DNA of 41,777 nt, taken from contig LJTN01000019.1 of NCBI GenBank assembly GCA_001303415.1, positions 1 to 41,777 of the forward strand. Direction: 5' to 3'. Below, piece after piece: positions 28,298 to 34,956 of this stretch. The notes under the pieces were generated by a model, which was given only the letters and a program-made list of their open reading frames with translations, did not search any database and was not told where the DNA came from. The translations under genes and the position numbers were made by a program. The DNA is from Myxococcales bacterium SG8_38 (GTDB lineage Bacteria; Myxococcota_A; Polyangia; Polyangiales; Houyiibacteriaceae). The number at the start of each line of letters is the position of its first letter. The stretch's first letter is position 1.

Positions 28298-29280
28298 CAG
28301 AAGCGCCCTTTGAGCGCGACTGCCCCGCCCCTTTTCGTGACTCCGATGGAAGGCTCGACTCGTTTCGAGGCTCTTTCGCGGGACTCCCCCTTCCAATTCG
28401 TAAATACGCCCAAAACGGCGGTGGTGGCCGCCATCGCGGCGGTCACGCCAATCAGGATGTTCGTGCGGCGCTCCGCGCTCTGGCCGTCCTCCAGAAGAGC
28501 CTGTGCTTGCTCCGCGGGTGTCGGCGAGTCGCCGTCGTTGATGCCGGGTGAGCTCGCTGACCTGGCAGCGGACTCGTATGCGCTCACGCCCTTGTTTGCA
28601 TCGATTCCGGACCAAACCGTGACGGCGCCGAGTGCGACCGTCGCACCGAGCGAAGAGAAGAAAGCCGAGCGCGGGATGGGCGGAGGTGGTGGCGGAACGG
28701 GCGCTCTCAGGGTCAGGTCCTCGCTGTCGCCGGGGCTTCCTTTCACGAAGGTCGACGTCTCACCGCTCGCAAAGGCAGCCTTGATCGAATGCTCGACATC
28801 AGGCGTCGTGAAGAACACCGGGTGGCGCAACACGGTGCCGTCGACCTCGATCGTGCACTGTTCGTCGCATCGTACGTCCACCAGAACGTTTTCTGCCTTC
28901 ACGGATTCGATCACCGCGTCCGACGCCGCTCGAGCGCGCTCGTCATTCGGGTAACTGTTGCGAAGCTCCAATGCCAGGTTGGCCGCGCCGATGGATTCCC
29001 CGGCCTTGTGATAGGCGCGGACGGCTTGCAGTAGGGCAGCCGATGTCGGTACGAGTCGGTAGGCTCGCTCGAACCAATGCGCCGCAAGGTCGTAGTCTTG
29101 CGCGAGGTAGGCCGCAGTCCCTTCATCGTAGGCCTCGGCCGCCTTCGCCCGATCCTCGACCGAGGCCTGCTCCACACGACCTTGCCCGGTGTCCTGCGCG
29201 CGGGCGCCAACACCCACGAAGAGCGACACCGTGAGTGCCGTCAACGCAACCCAGCATGGGTATCGAGCCGTGGTTTCCAT
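28297..29280 (-). CDS. TPR/PEGA-like envelope protein paired with the kinase
   Basis: The protein has about 327 residues. It starts with a signal peptide (WVALTALTVSLFVGVGARAQ), then TPR-like helical hairpins over residues 40-125 (AYDEGTAAYLAQDYDLAAHWFERAY). A PEGA-like beta domain follows (VLVDVRCDEQCTIEVDGTVL, with two cysteines), then a Pro-rich segment (APVPPPPPPIPRS). Two membrane helices flank an Asp/Ala-rich loop (FFSSLGATVALGAVTVWSG and ILIGVTAAMAATTAVLG). The stop overlaps the kinase start by one base, so the two are coupled and the protein may be a sensor or scaffold for the kinase. I cannot name a family. The ATG at 29280 and a GTG at 29283 are both possible starts. Confidence 0.8.
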   Translation of the reverse strand: METTARYPCWVALTALTVSLFVGVGARAQDTGQGRVEQASVEDRAKAAEAYDEGTAAYLAQDYDLAAHWFERAYRLVPTSAALLQAVRAYHKAGESIGAANLALELRNSYPNDERARAASDAVIESVKAENVLVDVRCDEQCTIEVDGTVLRHPVFFTTPDVEHSIKAAFASGETSTFVKGSPGDSEDLTLRAPVPPPPPPIPRSAFFSSLGATVALGAVTVWSGIDANKGVSAYESAARSASSPGINDGDSPTPAEQAQALLEDGQSAERRTNILIGVTAAMAATTAVLGVFTNWKGESRERASKRVEPSIGVTKRGGAVALKGRF

Positions 29281-29330
29281 CACCTGAGCCCCCGCCCTTC
29301 ACGATAATCAAAATCTGGCGGGACGCCGAA

Positions 29331-30458
29331 TCAGGCGCCGGTGCGGATGGCTTGCTGGTAGCCTTTTCGGTCCAAATTCGTGAGGTTCTGTCGGAATTCG
29401 TCGGGTTCGGGGGACCGGAGCGTGGCGAGCTCTCGATCGACGACCCCATGGGCGACCAGGTGCAGCAGCGACTGATTCATGGTCTGCATGCCCGACGTGC
29501 CCTGGCCGGTCTGCATGATGCCGTACACCTGGTGGATCTTGTCCTCGCGAATCAGGTTGCGAATGGCTGGGTTGGGGACGAGCGCCTCGCACGCCATGAC
29601 CCGGCCCGGGCCGTCCGCGCGGGGTAGTAGCATCTGGCTGAGGACCCCCTGCAGCACAAACGAGAGCTGGGCGCGAATCTGACTCTGCTGTCCAGAAGGA
29701 AACACGTCGATGATACGGTTGATCGACTGTGCCGCGGTGTTCGTATGAAGCGTGGCGAAAACCAAGTGGCCCGTTTCGGAGATGGTGAGCGCCGCCTCGA
29801 TGGTCTCGAGGTCCCGCATCTCACCGATGAGGACGACATCGGGGTCCTGGCGCAACACGTACTTGAGCGCGTCCTTGAAGCCCAAGGTATCCGAGCCGAC
29901 CTCTCGTTGATTGACTATGCAGGCCTTGTTCGAATGGAGGAATTCGATGGGGTCCTCGACCGTCACGATGTGATGGCGCTGCTCGCTGTTGATCTTGTCG
30001 ATCATGGACGCAAGCGTGGTGGACTTGCCGGATCCCGTCGGTCCCGTCACCAATACCAATCCCCGCGGCCGCGTGCAGAGCTCTTCCACGACCGGCGGCA
30101 CGCCGAGCTTGGACAGCGGGCGAATCTCGAACGGAATCGCGCGGAATGCGCCGGTTACGGCGCCCCTCTGCAAGAACACGTTGGCGCGGAAGCGCGAGAG
30201 TGACTTGACACCAAAGGAGAAGTCGATTTCGTGGCCTTTTTCGAATCTGAGTCGCTGATCCTCGGTCATGACCTCGTAGCAGAGCGCTTTGCTCTCGCGT
30301 GGCTTGAGAGGCGGCGTTCGCAGAGGAACGAGCGAGCCGTCGATTCTGAGCTGCGGCGGCGAGTCGGCCGTGATGTGCAAATCCGACGCGCCGCGCTCGA
30401 CCATGAGCCGTAGCAACTGCCGCAGACTCAATCTGGGTGCTTCCTGTGGTGCCGCCAT
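29331..30458 (-). CDS. pilT: Type IV pilus retraction ATPase
   Basis: PilT is the hexameric motor that retracts type IV pili and drives twitching motility. The 375-residue protein has the N-terminal PAS-like domain (SDLHITADSPPQLRIDG), Walker A GPTGSGKST (139-147), the Asp box VTVEDPIEF, Walker B DVVLIGEMRD (Glu213), the histidine motif LHTNTA, and the PilT signature AIRNLIREDK. The signature marks PilT rather than PilB. pilB is not in the window. The gene is followed by the TPR and kinase genes before pilC. The FAD-like gene ends 34 bases upstream on the same strand. Confidence 0.97.
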   Translation of the reverse strand: MAAPQEAPRLSLRQLLRLMVERGASDLHITADSPPQLRIDGSLVPLRTPPLKPRESKALCYEVMTEDQRLRFEKGHEIDFSFGVKSLSRFRANVFLQRGAVTGAFRAIPFEIRPLSKLGVPPVVEELCTRPRGLVLVTGPTGSGKSTTLASMIDKINSEQRHHIVTVEDPIEFLHSNKACIVNQREVGSDTLGFKDALKYVLRQDPDVVLIGEMRDLETIEAALTISETGHLVFATLHTNTAAQSINRIIDVFPSGQQSQIRAQLSFVLQGVLSQMLLPRADGPGRVMACEALVPNPAIRNLIREDKIHQVYGIMQTGQGTSGMQTMNQSLLHLVAHGVVDRELATLRSPEPDEFRQNLTNLDRKGYQQAIRTGA

Positions 30459-30492
30459 GCGCTCAGCATATCAGAGCGGCAGCCCAAGCGCC

Positions 30493-32016
30493 CTAAACGC
30501 CCCTACGCCCCCATGGGCCGCGCCGCACCCAGGCGCGTTTCCGGTACTGCGAGGAAACGATTTTCGCAACCGAGGTGGCTGCGAGAAACGAGCCCTCGAA
30601 GCCGAGACCCGGCGCCACTTGATCGTTGCACAAGAATACGCCACGAACCGGGGCTCGGGTAGGCAGCGCACACACGCCCAAAGCACGGCGCGTGGGATAC
30701 TCGTAGATCGCCTTCATCGTGTAAGGGCCGCGCATCCAGGGATCACTGCACACAAGTTCGGTGTCGCCACGAAGTCGCTGTGGCGGCAAGCCGTCATGAG
30801 GGCTGTCGACCCAGATGACGTGATCATCCAGAAATGGAATCACGGTCCGAAGCGCCTCGAGCGCATCGGCACGAACGAAGCGGATTGGTGAAGAGGCGGT
30901 GTCGACCAGATGCTCCTCGATGAGCCTGGTGGCCGACAGCAAAGTGCGGCCGTCGTCCACGCCACGGGATCGGAGCCAGAAAGCGTTGTCCGGGCTAGTG
31001 GCTCTGGTGCAGAGCATGGCGAGCGGTTGAAGGGCTTCTGGCAAGCCACGTCGGTCGAGCAAAACGTGGACGGAAGCGCGATACGCACGTGAGCGGGGCT
31101 CGCCGACACGTTCGAAGAGCGAGCTCATGGAAGCCCGATCGGGCAACAGCTGAAGAAGCTCGCTGATTGGCGTGCCATGCACGATGTGCGAGCAACCGAT
31201 TTCCTCTTCCGTCCGCGCCACGTGGATCGTGTGCGCATGACGGCTCGGATGGCGTATCGAAGTCGCGCGGTCGCGAGGCCGCACGTCGCCGCCCCAGGAA
31301 CGAATTCGTGCAAAGAGCGCTTCCCGAAACCAGGTCCATCCGCCGGTGAGCTCGCAGACGCCTCCAAGCAGGTGACCGTGTAGGCGGGCGCGCGTCGCAT
31401 CCGCATGTTGGTGAGGCAAGAGACCTGACAGGTGTGGAAGGACCGCTTCGAATCCCGTGCGCAACGGATGCCGGGCCGCGAGCTGCTTCCAGGAGGTCCA
31501 GCCGTGACCCTGCCGGTCGTATCGCTGCGTCGAAGTGGTCAGCGAGAACTGCTGACGCTCGACGAACGTCTCGGGAGGCCAAATCAGACCGCGACCGACC
31601 ACCATGTCGAGCTCCGTCCGTATCTCGCCGAGTGTGCGGGTGATGTCCGCGGCCTGCCTGCGGACACCGGGAAGCTCCCGGCCGACCTCATCGAGCCAGG
31701 CATCGGTCTCCGGATAGACGTTGATTCGGTGCTCCGGCAAGAGCAGCTGAAATGCGCGGCCGCGCTCTGCCATTCTCTGTCGGACGTCCTGCTTGAGCGC
31801 GAGCGCCTCCAGCGTGCTTCGGATGATCGGACTCTGCATCCCCGTGATCGGCAGCCCGAACGGCTCCACCTCGACGTCGTCCAACGCATAGGAGGGCTCT
31901 GGCACGCCCTGGCCGAGCACCAACACGCGTAGCCCTTCGCGGGCAAGCAGCGAAGCGCACAAGAGCGGTTCCAAGTCGGTGCCGAGGACGACGACGTCGT
32001 AATGGCTGGTAGGCAC
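30493..32016 (-). CDS. Rossmann-fold FAD-like protein with degenerate nucleotide motif
   Basis: The 507-residue protein begins with a beta-alpha-beta unit (YDVVVLGTDLEPLLCASLLA, then REGLRVLVLGQG) and ends with a second nucleotide-fold segment (GVFLCNDQVAPGLGFEGSFLAATSVA), the layout of GDI/phytoene-desaturase-type flavoproteins. The usual GxGxxG is G-T-D-L-E-P here, so dinucleotide binding may be altered or lost. The middle has no motif I recognise. The GTG at 32016 starts four bases after the purN stop, and pilT follows after 34 bases. No substrate can be inferred. It may be an oxidoreductase or a non-catalytic relative. Confidence 0.7.
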   Translation of the reverse strand: MPTSHYDVVVLGTDLEPLLCASLLAREGLRVLVLGQGVPEPSYALDDVEVEPFGLPITGMQSPIIRSTLEALALKQDVRQRMAERGRAFQLLLPEHRINVYPETDAWLDEVGRELPGVRRQAADITRTLGEIRTELDMVVGRGLIWPPETFVERQQFSLTTSTQRYDRQGHGWTSWKQLAARHPLRTGFEAVLPHLSGLLPHQHADATRARLHGHLLGGVCELTGGWTWFREALFARIRSWGGDVRPRDRATSIRHPSRHAHTIHVARTEEEIGCSHIVHGTPISELLQLLPDRASMSSLFERVGEPRSRAYRASVHVLLDRRGLPEALQPLAMLCTRATSPDNAFWLRSRGVDDGRTLLSATRLIEEHLVDTASSPIRFVRADALEALRTVIPFLDDHVIWVDSPHDGLPPQRLRGDTELVCSDPWMRGPYTMKAIYEYPTRRALGVCALPTRAPVRGVFLCNDQVAPGLGFEGSFLAATSVAKIVSSQYRKRAWVRRGPWGRRGV

Positions 32017-32020
32017 GATT

Positions 32021-32659
32021 CTAGAGGTCTGGCACCGTCAACGACCGGCTCGCATCCGAGACTGGCGTGTTGACGCGCAATGGATCGAGCTCGATGGCTC
32101 CGATTGCGATTTGGTGAATCACCCGCGGAAGAAGCCGGTGCTCCTGCACCTGGATCCGCGCATGCAGAGTGTCCGCGGTATCGTCGCCGAGCACCGGCAC
32201 GGCGGTCTGCGCGATGATTGGTCCCGTATCCACGCCTGCGTCGACGACGTGAACCGTGCATCCGGTGATGCGCACCCCCGCCTCGAGCGCATCGCCAGGC
32301 CCGTCATGTCCCGCGAATGAAGGAAGGAGGGCAGGGTGGATGTTGATGATTCGCCCCGGAAACCTCCTCAGCATGGGCGCGCCCAAGACACGCATGAACC
32401 CCGCGAGAACGACGAGGTCCGGCCCGAGCATGCCAACCTCTTCCGCCAGCTGTTCGTTCCAGCGCTCCCGACCATCGATCTTGCGAAGCGGAACCACACG
32501 CGTGGGAACGTCTCGCTCGGCAGCGAGATCCAGAGCCGCCGCCGTTTTTCGATCAGAGACGACGCCCACGATCTTTGCGGAGCAGGTACCCGCGTCGATT
32601 GCTTCGAAGATCGCTCTCAAGTTCGAGCCTCGACCGGAAACGAGAACGACGACATTCAT
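32021..32659 (-). CDS. purN: Phosphoribosylglycinamide formyltransferase
   Basis: PurN transfers the formyl group of 10-formyl-THF to GAR in purine synthesis. The 212-residue protein starts at the ATG at 32659 (MNVVVLVSGRGSNLRAIFEA); the open frame upstream belongs to purM read out of frame. The catalytic residues keep the E. coli numbering: Asn106 and His108 in INIHPALLPSF, and Asp144 in DAGVDTGPI. It lies eight bases downstream of purM, the usual partner. Confidence 0.97.
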   Translation of the reverse strand: MNVVVLVSGRGSNLRAIFEAIDAGTCSAKIVGVVSDRKTAAALDLAAERDVPTRVVPLRKIDGRERWNEQLAEEVGMLGPDLVVLAGFMRVLGAPMLRRFPGRIINIHPALLPSFAGHDGPGDALEAGVRITGCTVHVVDAGVDTGPIIAQTAVPVLGDDTADTLHARIQVQEHRLLPRVIHQIAIGAIELDPLRVNTPVSDASRSLTVPDL

Positions 32660-32667
32660 TGTAGGTC

Positions 32668-33693
32668 TCACGCTGAGAACGACACACCTTCGCGCTCCGT
32701 GATTTCGCCCATCACGAAAGCGTGCTCCCCGATCGCATCCATGGCTTCGACCAACCCCGCGCTCCGTTCCGGGCTCACGACCATGACGAAGCCCACGCCC
32801 ATGTTGAACGTTCGGCGCATTTCCGAGTCGGCCACGTCGCCCCGGCCGCGAATCAGATCGAAGATCGGGTCGGGAGACCAAGAGCCGGAATCGATGCTCA
32901 TTCCGAGTCCCTTCGGTGTGACGCGTGGCAGGTTTTCGGGCAGACCGCCGCCGGTGATGTGGCACATCGCGTGGACGTCGTGAGCCAGCGCGATTTGGGA
33001 CGCTTCCACGTAGATCTTCGTGGGACGCAATAGAACGTCTCCCAGTGTCTCCCGGTCGTTGAACCGGTCGTGAACCGAGGCCGGGCGCTCTCCGCCGAAC
33101 AACACTCGGCGTGCGAGCGAAAACCCGTTCGAATGAAGTCCGGAGGAAGCCAAGCCAACCAGTCGATCTCCTGGACGCACGGCGCTTCCGTCGATGATGC
33201 GTTTGCGGCTGACCACCCCCACCGCGAACCCCGCGAGGTCGTATTCGCCCGTCGCGTAGAAACCGGGAAGCTCCGCGGTCTCGCCTCCGAGCAATGCGCA
33301 CCGAGCTCTGCGACACCCCTCGGCGATTCCTTCGAGGACCGCCTCCGCACGGTCGACGTCCAGCTTCGAGGTGGCGAAATAGTCGAGGAAGAAAAGTGGC
33401 CGGGCGCCCACCGTGATGATGTCGTTGACGCACATGGCCACCAAGTCGATGCCGATGGTGTCATGGCGCTCGAGCTCGAAGGCGAGCTTGAGCTTGGTTC
33501 CGACCCCATCGGTGCCCGAGACGAGAACTGGGTCTTCGATGTCGGATGGAACCGAGCACAACCCGGCGAAACCTCCGATCGCGCCGAGCACGTGCTCTGA
33601 ATGAGTCGATTGAGCGAGCGGCTTGATGCGTCGCACGAGCTCGTCGCCCGCTTCGATATCGACACCCGCATCGCGATAGGTCAAGCCCGCCAT
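32668..33693 (-). CDS. purM: Phosphoribosylformylglycinamidine cyclo-ligase
   Basis: PurM closes the imidazole ring of AIR using ATP. The 341-residue protein starts at the ATG at 33693 (MAGLTYRDAGVDIEAGDEL). The family motifs are present: LVSGTDGVGTKLKLAFE, DLVAMCVNDI, LLGGETAELPGFY, GLASSGLHSNGFSLAR and MCHITGGGLPENLPR. It leads the purM-purN pair and diverges from the amidase gene across 48 bases. A TTGACC at 33724-33729 with TAGCTT 17 bases on could be its promoter, but that would leave almost no leader. Confidence 0.97.
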   Translation of the reverse strand: MAGLTYRDAGVDIEAGDELVRRIKPLAQSTHSEHVLGAIGGFAGLCSVPSDIEDPVLVSGTDGVGTKLKLAFELERHDTIGIDLVAMCVNDIITVGARPLFFLDYFATSKLDVDRAEAVLEGIAEGCRRARCALLGGETAELPGFYATGEYDLAGFAVGVVSRKRIIDGSAVRPGDRLVGLASSGLHSNGFSLARRVLFGGERPASVHDRFNDRETLGDVLLRPTKIYVEASQIALAHDVHAMCHITGGGLPENLPRVTPKGLGMSIDSGSWSPDPIFDLIRGRGDVADSEMRRTFNMGVGFVMVVSPERSAGLVEAMDAIGEHAFVMGEITEREGVSFSA

Positions 33694-33741
33694 GCCGCGG
33701 AAGCTAGGCGATCGCTCGCGGGCGGTCAACGAGGGCATCCG

Positions 33742-34956
33742 TTGACCGACGTGCAGCGGTCGCGTAAACACGCGAGCATTCGAGGCGGGCGAAACAGCAC
33801 GGGACTTTGCTTGGTGGGGTCGATGCTAGTCGTCGCCGCCTGCCGTGACGACTCGACGACGCGCCGACCCTTCGATCTTCCCGAACCGATGCCGCAGGTC
33901 GGGGAGTCAACCGACACAGAGCACCCAAAGGCTCGCCTGACCCGCATCGACGTGTACGGGGTCGAAGCGCCAGACGCCGCAGGCGCTCGCGTGGTGCTGG
34001 CGTTCGAAGGCGCCCCACTGTTTCGACAGGAAGAGCTTCCGCCGCAGGGCGTGCTCCCGACCCGCATCGCCATTTGGCTCGAAGATACCGAGTGGGACGA
34101 TTCGCTTCCGGCCTCCCGTTTCGTCGGGGAGGGCGGATTGCTCCGAGTCCGCCTGGCTACGCCTGACCCGCGCGTCGTGGTGGACCTGCAGCCCGGTGCG
34201 ACGGGGCGCGTATTCTACCTGACCGACCCCTACCGCATCGTCGTCGACGTGAGCGCCGCCTCACGGCCCCGCGCGGGGACCAAGCCGCTCGTGGTGTTGG
34301 ACCCGGGCCATGGCGGGCGGGAACCCGGTGCAGCCAGCGAAGAGCATGGGCTGGTCGAGTCACATCTCGTCTTGGAGCTCGCTCAGCTCACCGCGAGCCG
34401 ACTGCGCGCAATCATGCCGCGGACGCGAGTCATGCTCACACGTTCGAGCGATGTCACGCTCTCGCTCGAAGAGCGGTGCGCTCTGGCCAACGCGATGGAA
34501 GCGGATGCTTTCGTTTCCATTCACTTGAACGCGAGCTCCGAGCCCACGAGAAAAGGAGGCGTCACGACGTTCGTTTTGGACACGACCAACGACCGGCAGG
34601 CATTGCGCCTTGCTGCCCGCGAGAACGGAACGCGGGTGTCGGAGGTTTCGGGAATTCAGAGCCTGCTCGCAAGACACCACCGACAAGGCCAAGTCAGAGG
34701 GTCTTTGGCGCTGGCCGAAAAGATCCAACAGCACACGTTGAGGAGAGGCCGCCTGGCTCTGCCCGAGCTCGCCGACCGAGGGGTACGTCGCGCCATGTTC
34801 TACGTGCTGGTCGGCGCTCGAATGCCGGCGGTCCTGCTGGAGGCTTCGTTCCTCACCCATGAGCCGGACGCCCGGGCTTTGGCCAGCCGCACCTACCGCC
34901 GGGCGGTCGCCGAAGGGCTCGCGTCCGGCATCGCTTCTTACCTGCACGGCCGGTGA
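33742..34956 (+). CDS. N-acetylmuramoyl-L-alanine amidase lipoprotein (AMIN + Amidase_3)
   Basis: The 404-residue protein is an exported peptidoglycan amidase, which cuts stem peptides from glycan strands. The TTG at 33742 is chosen because GAGGG (33731-33735) lies six bases upstream; the next start in frame is the GTG at 33751. It gives a basic N-terminus and lipobox VAAC (Cys34), so the protein is probably a lipoprotein. An AMIN-like domain (about 55-170) precedes the Amidase_3 domain with zinc ligands in LDPGHGGREPG, GLVESHLVLELA and VSIHLNAS, and the catalytic Glu in VLLEASFLTH. Its stop overlaps glnD by four bases (GTGA). Nothing in the sequence says why it is coupled to glnD. Confidence 0.92.
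   Translation: MTDVQRSRKHASIRGGRNSTGLCLVGSMLVVAACRDDSTTRRPFDLPEPMPQVGESTDTEHPKARLTRIDVYGVEAPDAAGARVVLAFEGAPLFRQEELPPQGVLPTRIAIWLEDTEWDDSLPASRFVGEGGLLRVRLATPDPRVVVDLQPGATGRVFYLTDPYRIVVDVSAASRPRAGTKPLVVLDPGHGGREPGAASEEHGLVESHLVLELAQLTASRLRAIMPRTRVMLTRSSDVTLSLEERCALANAMEADAFVSIHLNASSEPTRKGGVTTFVLDTTNDRQALRLAARENGTRVSEVSGIQSLLARHHRQGQVRGSLALAEKIQQHTLRRGRLALPELADRGVRRAMFYVLVGARMPAVLLEASFLTHEPDARALASRTYRRAVAEGLASGIASYLHGR

Noticed and set aside
33701..33729. TTGACC-17-TAGCTT as a purM promoter
   Set aside because: The -10 matches at only three positions, and the message would be almost leaderless; too weak to list as a feature.
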